Part shown: positions 10,327 through 18,457 of the stretch, in pieces
Layout: each line of letters begins with the position of its first letter
Numbering within the stretch: the stretch's first letter is position 1
Assembly: GCF_025963695.1 (NCBI RefSeq)
Contig: NZ_JAOQAH010000089.1
Coordinates: 1-59,293 of the forward strand
Direction of reading: 5' to 3'
Length of the DNA stretch: 59,293 nucleotides
Source of the DNA: Segetibacter sp.
GTDB lineage: Bacteria; Bacteroidota; Bacteroidia; Chitinophagales; Chitinophagaceae
Notes under the pieces: model-generated
Seen by the model: only the letters and a program-made list of their open reading frames with translations
The model's database searches: none
What the model was told of the DNA's origin: nothing
Made by a program: the position numbers and the translations under genes

Positions 10327-11250
10327 CTTAATATCTTTTGACCGATGTAGTTTATTCAAAAACACCTGGAATAGGTGCATAGCGGTGCAGCTGTCCGGCA
10401 GGCCGTTCCCGGTTTCTTTTATAATCGGCGCATATATTTAAATTGCTTTTGTCAATAATCGCTCGCCTGTTAGCTAAAACTTTGCAGGTAAACACCGCTC
10501 ACATATCATTTTGTCCTCTAACACTTGCCCCCCGCCCGGCGTAAAAACGTTGCAGCAATCTTCGTCCCACGACTAGTATTCGGTTGACGCAATCCAGTTT
10601 TCCCCTCAACCACCACCAAGCCACCAGATCCCCTCTTTTGCAAAGAATAAAAATACTTTCAAAACATTGCCTAGCGAATATAATATTAATTACTTCCTTT
10701 CCTACAAAAAACATTTCTCTTTTAAAATCCTTCGATTTTGCATCCTCAAACGCAACTCTCATATTTCGCTTTCACTTCCTTTAATTAATATTTTCCCGAC
10801 ATCACTGTCTACGGGTAATAAATTCTGATGAGTCTAGTTTTTACAGATCCTATTTTTATCGGCGGGGGCAAATCTTAATACATACCTTATATCATTGTTC
10901 ATTTTTATACTGTTTGTTGTCGCATCGACGCACTTCGTTCAGGAGTGAGAGGTTTGTTTTAAACTTATACCTAGGTAGCTTGCTTTTGTACCGTTCGTTG
11001 TTTTATTCTTTTGGCTATTTGTTTTGTTAGTTTGTGAGCAGCTAGAAATATTCATACGCTCTCTGTGTCTTTTGTTTTGCCCGTATGTGGGATTTTTTAG
11101 GATGAGAGTACGGGTGACTATAATTTTCAAGGATTGCTTTTTCCCCAAGTGCAGCAAAGTTTTTTTAAGGAGGTACAGGTCAAAGAGAACCGGAGCTTAG
11201 GTTCTCAAGGCAGTCAAGGCGGTATAACTTTTTGCTACACTTTTGCTAAA
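10327..11250. other. long intergenic stretch, no gene recognised
   Basis: About 920 bases between the GMC operon and the displaced tRNA terminator. Several short frames exist on both strands but none resembles a known family. The only structure noticed is a 7-bp hairpin (GAGAACC / GGTTCTC) at 11185-11206. It may be degraded sequence flanking the original tRNA-Pro locus. Confidence 0.45.
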
Positions 11251-11251
11251 T

Positions 11252-11290
11252 AAAAAGGTGAAACCCTTTCCAGTACCGGGTTTCACCTTT
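11252..11290 (-). terminator. original tRNA-Pro terminator, now displaced by the mobile element
   Basis: Perfect 13-bp stem AAAGGTGAAACCC / GGGTTTCACCTTT with an 11-nt loop, followed on the minus strand by TTTTTATTT. It lies just beyond the left copy of the 18-bp attachment repeat. In the uninterrupted chromosome it would sit immediately downstream of tRNA-Pro, so it is best read as that tRNA's former terminator. Confidence 0.75.
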
Positions 11291-11294
11291 CACA

Positions 11295-11312
11295 TTGTCG
11301 GGACGACAAGAT
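11295..11312. repeat. left attachment-site direct repeat (copy of tRNA-Pro 3' end)
   Basis: TTGTCGGGACGACAAGAT, identical over 18 bp to 26869-26886. Positions 11298-11312 reproduce the last 15 nt of tRNA-Pro. It marks the end of the integrated element away from the tRNA. Confidence 0.9.
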
Positions 11313-11713
11313 GATTTTTGTAGCTGTAAAACGTTTTATTTCAACTTCTTATAAACTTCTTCTCAGTTATGTCACCGAATTGGTATCACTTTTTTTCAAG
11401 GAGTTTCTGATACAAATATCGCTAAATGGAACTAAATCCCACCAACCGTGAGAATAGGAAATTAATCATAATGCGATCTCCATCATCGAATTATTGCTTG
11501 CATCCGGAAAGTAAAAAATTAAAACAAGTTGTCCTCGCAACGTAGCAACAATTGATACACGACCATAATTGGCAGAAATGAAAATTGCAACATTTGAATT
11601 TCAGCTAAAAACTTTCGGTTGAAATGGAAGCAAGATACCTTTGCAAGTGGTTATGATAGTATCACAAATATTACTACGCCTTTTTTAATAGAGATTTTGG
11701 TTGTCCTGACAGT
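11313..11713. other. element left-end non-coding region
   Basis: No gene seen. It contains GTCACCGAATTGGTATC at 11371-11387, nearly the same as GTAACCGAATTGGTAAC at the other end of the element (26751-26767). These are candidate arm-type sites for the integrase or excisionase. Confidence 0.5.
11371..11387. promoter_or_regulatory. candidate integrase arm site, left end
   Basis: GTCACCGAATTGGTATC matches 15 of 17 positions of 26751-26767 in the same orientation, 59 bp inside the left attachment repeat. The role is inferred from its position at both ends of the element. Confidence 0.45.
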
Positions 11714-11811
11714 TATACCCGCTAAGGTATAATAGATAGCCAGATTCTACTGTTTATACCCTAAAAGGTATAAAAACAATAAATACTTATCTTTATACCC
11801 GAAAAGGTATA
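11714..11811. promoter_or_regulatory. three HipB operators upstream of hipB
   Basis: Three 18-bp palindromes of the form TATACC-N6-GGTATA lie at 11714-11731, 11755-11772 and 11794-11811, about 40 bp apart centre to centre. The last ends 2 bp before the hipB start codon. In E. coli, HipB binds palindromes of the form TATCC-N8-GGATA (also 18 bp) in its own promoter. The arrangement predicts autorepression by the adjacent HipB-like protein. Confidence 0.8.
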
Positions 11812-11813
11812 AA

Positions 11814-12017
11814 ATGAAAATTGCTGAATTCGTAAAGCATAAACGTAGCGTTGTTAAGCTAACGCAACCGGAGTTGGCGGAAAAGGCCGGCGTAGGATTA
11901 CGTTTTGTACGAGACTTAGAACAAGGTAAAAAAACCTTACGTCTTGACAAAGTAAACCAGGTGCTCCAGTTGTTTGGCTACGAAGTTTGCGCTGTTGAAT
12001 TAAATAAAACTGAGTAA
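11814..12017 (+). CDS. hipB: HipB-like XRE-family antitoxin/repressor
   Basis: A 67-residue protein, essentially one helix-turn-helix: LTQPELAEKAGVGLRFVRDLEQGKKT, then LDKVNQVLQLFGYEVCAVE, typical of the short HipB/y4mF group. In a working module it would bind its operators and neutralise the kinase toxin HipA. Here the downstream hipA is broken, so it is an orphan antitoxin or regulator. Its stop overlaps the remnant hipA start (TAATG), the usual hipBA arrangement. Confidence 0.8.
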   Translation: MKIAEFVKHKRSVVKLTQPELAEKAGVGLRFVRDLEQGKKTLRLDKVNQVLQLFGYEVCAVELNKTE

Positions 12018-12218
12018 TGGCTAACAGGAAAGCAGAAATAAAGTTGAATGATCGAACAGCAGGCTGGCTTACTCAAGATGAAAACGGTTATCATTTTCCC
12101 GGTTAGCCTCACCTTACCACTAAAAGATCAGCCCTATACATCCAACGTTATGTTCCCATTTTTCGACGGCTTAATTCCGGAAGGATGGCTGCTGGACATA
12201 GCAGACAAACAGAATTAA
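12017..12218 (+). pseudogene. hipA: broken hipA (N-terminal domain remnant)
   Basis: The start codon overlaps the hipB stop. The first frame gives MANRKAEIKLNDRTAGWLT...YHFPG and then stops. A second frame continues VSLTLPLKDQPYTSN and FPFFDGLIPEGWLLDIA, the conserved end of the HipA N-terminal subdomain, and then stops. The linker between the two pieces is shortened, and the whole kinase domain (usually about 300 more residues) is missing. The toxin cannot be functional. Confidence 0.85.
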
Positions 12219-12276
12219 ATATCGCGAAAACTTTCTCGAAAAGACAATTGAGATTATCCTCCTACATGTTATAAAA

Positions 12277-12636
12277 TTACAAATCACTCTGATTTATATT
12301 TACTAAAACGCACGTATTATTCCTTGTAGGTCTGTATCCATAATCATAACAATAATAGGAGCCTTCGCCATTGGGTGACCTTTCTTTGTTAGTATAAAAC
12401 TGAAAATTAAAACCCCTTTGTTGCAATTTCGATTTGCTTATCTCCGTAAGCTGACTAAACAAGCATTCCTCCAGTATTTTCCTGTTTCGAGCTAATATGC
12501 TATTCACATTTCTAATGTACCCGCTTTTTTGAGAGTTTAGGTTATTGTGAAAACTAACACGACAAACGTCGCAACAAAACTTTTTATCGCTTCTACCCCT
12601 TAAAGGTTTAGCGCATTGCAAGCATTGTGATGTCAT
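12277..12636 (-). CDS. small zinc-ribbon protein, function unknown
   Basis: A 119-residue protein with an N-terminal zinc-binding pattern: C5-x2-C8, then C21-C22-x2-C25 (CLQCAKPLRGRSDKKFCCDVC). The N-terminal part resembles small zinc-ribbon domains common in Bacteroidota mobile regions. The rest, with a Tyr-rich C-terminus (YYCYDYGYRPTRNNT), is not recognised. It is divergent from the GH108 gene; the shared upstream region has a long inverted repeat. Confidence 0.6.
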   Translation of the reverse strand: MTSQCLQCAKPLRGRSDKKFCCDVCRVSFHNNLNSQKSGYIRNVNSILARNRKILEECLFSQLTEISKSKLQQRGFNFQFYTNKERSPNGEGSYYCYDYGYRPTRNNTCVLVNINQSDL

Positions 12637-12693
12637 AGATTAGGATTACGTTAGTAAGACAAAATAGCGCCAAATGGTTTGCAAATCAACTAG

Positions 12694-12733
12694 CATTTGT
12701 ATTTAAACGTTTTTAAACGCTTAAATACAAATG
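12694..12733. repeat. 13-bp perfect inverted repeat in a divergent promoter region
   Basis: CATTTGTATTTAA at 12694-12706 and its exact complement TTAAATACAAATG at 12721-12733. The 14-nt spacer contains a further CGTTT/AAACG pairing. It lies between the divergent zinc-ribbon and GH108 genes, so an operator is plausible. The AT-richness and lack of a T-run argue against a terminator. Confidence 0.6.
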
Positions 12734-12781
12734 TAACTGGTTATACATGATTAAGGTAAATACTTAGAGTACTTAATCTGT

Positions 12782-12789
12782 TAGGTTTG
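12782..12789 (+). promoter_or_regulatory. possible Bacteroidota -7 element for the GH108 gene
   Basis: TAGGTTTG fits the TAnnTTTG consensus and lies 28 bp before the start codon. No clear TTTG -33 element was found at the expected distance, so this is weak. Confidence 0.3.
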
Positions 12790-12817
12790 TTATAACATTT
12801 TAATATCGGAAAAGTAT

Positions 12818-13396
12818 ATGGCAATTTTTGAACAGGCTTATCAAATAACTACGGGTAATGAAGGTGGATACGCAAATGATCCTCATGACAGTGGCGGCGA
12901 AACATGGAAAGGAGTTTCAAGAAAGAATTGGCCTCATTGGCAGGGATGGCCAATAGTGGATAACATTAAGTCGAAACACCCCGAGAGCCTTAATGATTCA
13001 TTAGCAAAAGATATTGAGTTAACTACATTAGTTCTTAATTTATATAAGAAATCGTTTTGGGATTGTAATTCTCTTGACCTAATCCGGGATCAGCAAATAG
13101 CCAACCAATTATTTGATATTGGAGTAAATATGGGCACCGGTGAAGGAGCCAAACTTCTACAAAGTGCCATTGATACTTTTCCAGGCAATTCGATCCCGAT
13201 TGATGAAAAAGTTGGGCCAAAAACAATAGAAACTGCTAATAACTTAGACCCAGAAAAGCTCTACAATGTAATTAACGAGTTAAGAAAGGCACACTACAAT
13301 GCCATCATTATTCACAATCCTTCGGATGAAAGATATAGGAATACATGGTTTAGCAGGATTAAGCCTTATAATGAAAGTATGAGTACTGTTGCCTAA
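12818..13396 (+). CDS. GH108 family N-acetylmuramidase (endolysin-like)
   Basis: A 192-residue protein. The N-terminus has the GH108 hallmark N-E-G-G-Y (candidate catalytic Glu15), followed by ANDPHDSGGETWKGVSRKNWP. The middle has FDIGVNMGTGEGAKLLQ, and the second half (about residues 105-190) is the peptidoglycan-binding-like region with IDEKVGPKTIETANNL. The family cleaves the glycan backbone of peptidoglycan and is typical of phage endolysins and islands. No signal peptide, so release would need lysis or another route. It sits between the hipB remnant and a four-TM protein. Confidence 0.85.
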   Translation: MAIFEQAYQITTGNEGGYANDPHDSGGETWKGVSRKNWPHWQGWPIVDNIKSKHPESLNDSLAKDIELTTLVLNLYKKSFWDCNSLDLIRDQQIANQLFDIGVNMGTGEGAKLLQSAIDTFPGNSIPIDEKVGPKTIETANNLDPEKLYNVINELRKAHYNAIIIHNPSDERYRNTWFSRIKPYNESMSTVA

Positions 13397-13518
13397 AGCT
13401 TATTTATACGTTAGAGCAAGCAAAAACAATCAACATTAATCGATCGGTTTTATTCAATATCCTCAGGCGTGTGAATATTTGGCTGTAGCCTATAACCTGG
13501 TGAAAAAAGACGCAAGCT

Positions 13519-14478
13519 ATGGATCTGAAAGAGCAATTAATAGAAGAATGCTTTATTATGGCCAAGCATTCCTTTTCGAAGGGTTTGGCGGTAAATCCGC
13601 GACATCTAAAAGGATTTGACAGCTTATTGAACGACCCAAAGCAGTTAGTAGACAACAATACTGAAAGTAGGTCTGAACTCTCAACTTTTGCTTTCGAGGA
13701 TTTAGTGATCCTTCACCAACACCTTTCGCAAATTATCGCTCCGGCTAAACCCGGTTCAATTCTTCTCTTGGAAGGTGATAGAAAATCAAAAGGAATATTA
13801 AGATTTTTAGGACCGGTACCATTGGTTCAGTACTTAATGCTTATAGCTTTTCTTGCATTAATAGTCCTACTCAGTACCGGCATATCACCAGACGTGACGG
13901 AAAAATCAATCGGACTTAGCATTTTTGATGGACACGGTAAAGCTATGCTAATCAATTTGGTTTTCATTCTGGCTGCCGCAGTATTAGGTGCAACATTCTC
14001 TGCATTGTTTAAAGTGAACAGATATATCTCTGACCAGACATACGAAGCTATTTATTTGTCCTCTTATTGGATAAGATTTGTTCTTGGTATAATATCAGGG
14101 ATTATTTTATCAGAACTGATACCAATTGATGCAGATAGTAAAAGTGGAATGATGGCAAAGCCGTTATTAGCATTATTAGGTGGCTTTTCAGCAGGAGTTG
14201 TTTATAAACTCTTAATGAAGCTGGAAGGTACTGTAGAGGCATTGTTCAGTAGCGACGCAAAAGATATAATGAATGCAAGAGATAAAGAATTGCAGGCAAA
14301 TTCAGCAGCAAAACTTGCGCATACTCAAATCGCTAATGCATCAAGTTTTATAGCGATGAAAAATAAACTTCCTGTTAATGATGATAATAGTGAGGTTTTA
14401 AAGTTGATAAATCAGGCTATAGACAATCAAATGAACATAATGGGCGGTCCTGTTATGCTTGATGGTGCTGTGAAATAA
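13519..14478 (+). CDS. four-TM membrane protein, unknown function
   Basis: A 319-residue protein not recognised as a family. The first 100 residues are soluble. Predicted membrane helices lie at about 101-122, 143-165, 182-202 and 214-235, followed by a helical Ala/Lys-rich tail (about 240-319). It is 120 bp downstream of the GH108 muramidase, so a role in its release is conceivable, but the size is not that of a classical holin. Immunity or transport for the lanthipeptide downstream is another possibility. Both are speculation. Confidence 0.65.
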   Translation: MDLKEQLIEECFIMAKHSFSKGLAVNPRHLKGFDSLLNDPKQLVDNNTESRSELSTFAFEDLVILHQHLSQIIAPAKPGSILLLEGDRKSKGILRFLGPVPLVQYLMLIAFLALIVLLSTGISPDVTEKSIGLSIFDGHGKAMLINLVFILAAAVLGATFSALFKVNRYISDQTYEAIYLSSYWIRFVLGIISGIILSELIPIDADSKSGMMAKPLLALLGGFSAGVVYKLLMKLEGTVEALFSSDAKDIMNARDKELQANSAAKLAHTQIANASSFIAMKNKLPVNDDNSEVLKLINQAIDNQMNIMGGPVMLDGAVK

Positions 14479-14737
14479 CGCCGTCATTCCCGCTGGGGTC
14501 TCCTCATCTTAGCCTCGTAGGCAGCAGGGAGCCGGGTATGGAGCTTAAGGTCTTAAGCCTGCGCACAAAGCATTCCTATAAGGACCCGCTAACACCAAAA
14601 CTCTCTATACACTTAACCTTTAAAGTTTTTGTTTATTAATTTATCACTTACAATACAAAGTGGAGACCAGAAATCACTATAATAAACGGGGCGTATTCCA
14701 AAAAGCCAAATGAGTAGGAAAAATTAAAACTAACAAA

Positions 14738-15073
14738 ATGGAAACTAATCAAATGCCTTACGCTCTTGATGCGCAAGCTTTATCTCAGCTAATTTCTGGC
14801 TCAAAAAGTTTTGGACCCTTAACTATTAATTATCACATAGATCTGTCGGTACCGCAAGTAAGTGGAAATGCAACTTTATTCGGGGTTAGCATAGGGAGTA
14901 TCCTAATTAACACTCAAAATCCTACAGTCTCATTAGGTGGAAGTGTAGGATTTGGAAAGGCTGATCTAACACTAACTGCAAACTTTGCCGGCAAAGAATT
15001 GGATTACGATGTAGATGTAGAAGCAGTGGGTCATACAGTGTATAAAGGAAGCGGAAAGTTATTTACCTGGTAG
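14738..15073 (+). CDS. small beta-rich protein upstream of the lanthipeptide genes, unknown
   Basis: A 111-residue protein with alternating hydrophobic/polar residues (GPLTINYHIDLSV, GSVGFGKADLTLTANF, ELDYDVDVEAVGH) suggesting a beta sandwich or barrel. No Cys, signal peptide or membrane helix. No family recognised. It precedes the lanthipeptide precursor by 170 bp on the same strand. Immunity or carrier function is conceivable but nothing in the sequence proves it. Confidence 0.6.
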   Translation: METNQMPYALDAQALSQLISGSKSFGPLTINYHIDLSVPQVSGNATLFGVSIGSILINTQNPTVSLGGSVGFGKADLTLTANFAGKELDYDVDVEAVGHTVYKGSGKLFTW

Positions 15074-15243
15074 TTCACTTTTACTTTATAATGCCAGGCG
15101 ACATCAAAACGGAACCGAAATGAGCATTTCAAAAGTCAATAAATATTGACGCTCCAACATCCGCATTATTGGTCTCCCTCCTTTTTAAAAGTAAAAGTTT
15201 TTGCATAATCATTATTTCTTAAAAAAATTTAAAATTTAAAATC

Positions 15244-15420
15244 ATGGCTGATTTCTTAGAAGCAGTAAAAACAGACAAGAATTTGCAACAACAAGTAGAA
15301 GATGCATTAAGGCAAATTGCAGAAAAAAATGGACTTACCATTAATGAAAAACAAAACAACCCCTCAGGTATGCTTGGATGCGAGGTGAAGATCGCTACTC
15401 TTTACGAATGTACTGGTTAA
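15244..15420 (+). CDS. lanA: class II lanthipeptide precursor (LanA), Nif11-like leader
   Basis: A 58-residue peptide. The N-terminal part (ADFLEAVKTDKNLQQQVEDA, then LRQIAEKNGLTINEK) is charged and helical, resembling Nif11-type leaders. The C-terminal part is NPSGMLGCEVKIATLYECTG, with Cys46 and Cys56 and the dehydratable residues Ser41, Thr52 and Thr57, enough for one or two (methyl)lanthionine rings. The T-x-x-E-C ending loosely recalls the ring of the mersacidin/lacticin-481 group. It lies 150 bp before a LanM gene, with a strong hairpin between. The leader cleavage site is not obvious; Ser41-Gly42 is one candidate. Confidence 0.82.
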   Translation: MADFLEAVKTDKNLQQQVEDALRQIAEKNGLTINEKQNNPSGMLGCEVKIATLYECTG

Positions 15421-15424
15421 TGAA

Positions 15425-15460
15425 TAATAAACAGAGGCTCGAAAGAGCCTCTGTTTATTA
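15425..15460 (+). terminator. hairpin between lanA and lanM (terminator or attenuator)
   Basis: Perfect 16-bp stem TAATAAACAGAGGCTC / GAGCCTCTGTTTATTA closed by a GAAA tetraloop, starting 4 nt after the lanA stop. Such hairpins often let a short precursor transcript accumulate over the synthetase transcript. The partial T-run lies inside the right arm. Confidence 0.75.
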
Positions 15461-15571
15461 AAATATTTACCGTATTATATTGTTCAATTCAGACTTTGGG
15501 CGCAATAAAGAAGTCAACTAAGTAAAGGCAGACTATCTTGAATGGATATTTGTTAAACTTTAATTTTTAGC

Positions 15572-18340
15572 TTGAAACATCATAATCTGCCATTTTATAC
15601 CGAATTACGGAACTTTTTAGATTCCTGTAGTCAGGAAAAAAGATTTTCATATGACACAGAAGAACCCTTATTGTCAGAACTTTCGAAAATTCTCCGTTTC
15701 TCAATTGATAAAGAATATAATAGATTTTTACATCAGCATCACCCCTTAATTGATTTTCTTCCGAGTTTAAGATTTGATTTTCTAAAGTCAACTACTTTAC
15801 TAAGAGAGTATGAAAAAGAATTTAATTTAGAAGACCTCTTTAAAAAGTATAATATATTACCAGTTTTATTACACAACAAAATAAACCTATTTTGCAATTT
15901 TGTGACTGAAATTTCGTGTTGCATAGAACAGGATAAAATATTGCTTGAAGAGAAATTTGGGATTAAAGATTTCGTAATAAAATATATTAAAACAGGTTTA
16001 GGAGATGTTCACCAGGAAGGAAGATCTACCACTATCGTAACATTTCAAAACAATAGCAAAATTGTCTTTAAACCAAGATCTGCAGGACTTGACTTAGCTT
16101 TTAATAAACTTATTGACAGCTTTCAGTTATTTGAAAATGAAATTAAGCTGAGAACTTTAAACTTCATTGATAAAGGTGAGTATTGTTGGTGTGAGTATAT
16201 AACAGATCTTCCTTGTACCACGGTTAAAGAAGTAGAGACTTATTATACAAAAGCAGGAGTAATGCTCGCTTTTTTATATTTATTACAAGGCACCGACATT
16301 CATTTTGAAAACCTAATTGCTTGTAAAGACGATCCTATTCTAATTGATATTGAATGTTTATTCCATGACACCAAATTACCCCAATTTAATGTTTTAAATA
16401 CCGCCTTATTGCCTGTTTTAGTATTTCAAGGTCATAATAAACCTCCAATTGATGCAAGTGCTTTAGGGGCTAATGGAGAAATTGAAAGCAACCATAAAAT
16501 ATGGAAATGGAAAAATATAGGTACCGATGCGTTGAACTTAGAACAAGAGAGTGGATTTTATAAAGCAGAAGGAAATCAACCTGTTCTAAATACTAAAGCA
16601 ATTTCTCCTGAAGAATATTTGGAACAGATTATTACTGGCTTCGATAAGGTAACTGATTGGATATTTGAAATCCAGCCATTATTAGAAGATGAAAACAGTA
16701 ATCCATTTTCTCACTTTAAAAATCAAGTTATTAGAATCATTCCAAGGTTAACTCGAAGTTACTACGATATTTTAGAAAACTCCTATACTGTGCCCGCTCT
16801 GAAAAGTGAAGATGACCGAAGAAAAGTTATTCTTCATTTTCTGAACCAATTTTCATTTCAACTACCATATGTGAATAGTGAACAAAAGGAACAAATTATT
16901 AAAAGCGAATTTAAGGCGATTGAAAGGTTAGATATTCCTTACTTTACTGCAAACACATCAGAACTATATTTTAAGGAAGCAAATACCATTGTCTTAAAAG
17001 ACTATTATACCTCAACTCCGTATGCAAGTATATGTAAGAAAATACGGTTTTTTGATCCGCATGAGGCGGAAGAACAAAAAAAATGTATCCGTTCAGCTTT
17101 TACTTCCCGATATAAAATTGCACTTCCACAGCCTGAGATTTTCAATATAACAAAAAAGAATAGCTCGAATGCAAGAAAGTTGATTACCGAAGAAATTAAA
17201 AGTATAGCAAAGAAAATAGAGATGAGTATCATTATAAATGATTCAGAGCTAACGTGGTCTTCTTTTGTAGAAGAGGGTGACTATTCCATTTTAAGTTTCA
17301 TAGACAATTCTTTGTATTCCGGTAAACTCGGCATTGCATTATTTCTTCACTCCATTTCGAAATACTTAAAAACTACTCATTATGATCATATCATTGAGTC
17401 TATTTTAATTAGAGAAATTGAGCGATACCAGGCCGATTGCAATAATTCTATAAACCTATCCTTGAGTGTTGGGGTTTCAGGATTAATATATACGCTGCTC
17501 CGAACTGAACGTGAGGATTTCTTAAAGGCTGCGATAAGGCTGTCTATGCACATGACAGATGAAAGAGTAAATGAAGATAAAACCTATGACATAATGGGAG
17601 GCTCGGCAGGCACTTTGGTAGCTCTTTGCGAATTATATAAAAAAACAAATTGTGCAGGCATACTTAAAAGATGCATATACATTGGTGAACATTTATTGAA
17701 AAGCAGCATTTTAGATGCACATTCGAATGAACGGTGCTGGATTTCCATAACAGGCGAGGCTTTAACCGGGTACTCACATGGTGCATCGGGGATAGGATAT
17801 TCGTTACTCAGGTTATATGAAGCAACTAAAATAGTTAAGTATAGAGATGCTTTTTACGATGGCTTACGGTACGAGAACTGCTATTTTAGTAAATCTCACA
17901 CAAACTGGAAGGACTTAAGATCAACTGAGGAGAAATATCAAAATTCATGGTGCCATGGGGCTGCAGGTATAGGTCTGTCAAGGCTATATGCTTATAAAAT
18001 TTTAAAAGATCCATCATTGTTGCTTGATGTTAACCACGCTATTGAAGCAACTAAAAAAACAGATTTATCAAATATTGACCATTACTGCTGCGGCAATATC
18101 GGACGGATTGATTTTTTAATTGAGGCGTCTCAACAATTACAAGATAAAAAGCTGGTGTTGTATTGTAACCAGGTAATCAGTTCTTTTTTGGATAAAAAAA
18201 ATAAGTTAGGCTATTATCAAACCTATCGAAATTCGTCGCTAAGCATGGAAAACCCGACATTGTTTAGGGGCACTACCGGCATTGGATATATACTTATGAA
18301 GTCTCTCTATAATAAAAAGCTGGTAAGCCTGGGATTTTGA
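15572..18340 (+). CDS. lanM: class II lanthipeptide synthetase LanM (CCG-type zinc site)
   Basis: A 922-residue bifunctional dehydratase/cyclase. The N-terminal DUF4135 dehydratase domain has the kinase-like residues D145-V-H147, K167 (VFKPR), D242-x-H244-x-x-N247 (TDIHFEN) and D259 (IDIEC). The C-terminal LanC-like cyclase (about 560-915) has zinc ligands C794 (WCHG) and C839-C840 in C-C-G, rather than the usual C-H-G. C-C-G LanMs form a clade containing ProcM, known for broad substrate tolerance. The first in-frame ATG is far downstream and a stop lies at 15554-15556, so the start is the TTG at 15572. The N-terminus is shorter than in CylM-type enzymes. Confidence 0.93.
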   Translation: MKHHNLPFYTELRNFLDSCSQEKRFSYDTEEPLLSELSKILRFSIDKEYNRFLHQHHPLIDFLPSLRFDFLKSTTLLREYEKEFNLEDLFKKYNILPVLLHNKINLFCNFVTEISCCIEQDKILLEEKFGIKDFVIKYIKTGLGDVHQEGRSTTIVTFQNNSKIVFKPRSAGLDLAFNKLIDSFQLFENEIKLRTLNFIDKGEYCWCEYITDLPCTTVKEVETYYTKAGVMLAFLYLLQGTDIHFENLIACKDDPILIDIECLFHDTKLPQFNVLNTALLPVLVFQGHNKPPIDASALGANGEIESNHKIWKWKNIGTDALNLEQESGFYKAEGNQPVLNTKAISPEEYLEQIITGFDKVTDWIFEIQPLLEDENSNPFSHFKNQVIRIIPRLTRSYYDILENSYTVPALKSEDDRRKVILHFLNQFSFQLPYVNSEQKEQIIKSEFKAIERLDIPYFTANTSELYFKEANTIVLKDYYTSTPYASICKKIRFFDPHEAEEQKKCIRSAFTSRYKIALPQPEIFNITKKNSSNARKLITEEIKSIAKKIEMSIIINDSELTWSSFVEEGDYSILSFIDNSLYSGKLGIALFLHSISKYLKTTHYDHIIESILIREIERYQADCNNSINLSLSVGVSGLIYTLLRTEREDFLKAAIRLSMHMTDERVNEDKTYDIMGGSAGTLVALCELYKKTNCAGILKRCIYIGEHLLKSSILDAHSNERCWISITGEALTGYSHGASGIGYSLLRLYEATKIVKYRDAFYDGLRYENCYFSKSHTNWKDLRSTEEKYQNSWCHGAAGIGLSRLYAYKILKDPSLLLDVNHAIEATKKTDLSNIDHYCCGNIGRIDFLIEASQQLQDKKLVLYCNQVISSFLDKKNKLGYYQTYRNSSLSMENPTLFRGTTGIGYILMKSLYNKKLVSLGF

Positions 18341-18457
18341 GAGATAACAAATTGTTTTAGTACATGACCATCACGGGTTAAAAATAATTGATTTCAGAAC
18401 CACTTAAAGGCACCGGTTTGTGAAAAGAAATTTGATAACAACTTAAAAAAAATAGTA

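Noticed and set aside
10499..11157. Short frames in the long gap before the element
   Set aside because: No family resemblance, low-complexity composition and no consistent start context.
14738..15073. 111-aa protein as a second lanthipeptide precursor
   Set aside because: It has no cysteine, so no lanthionine rings could form.
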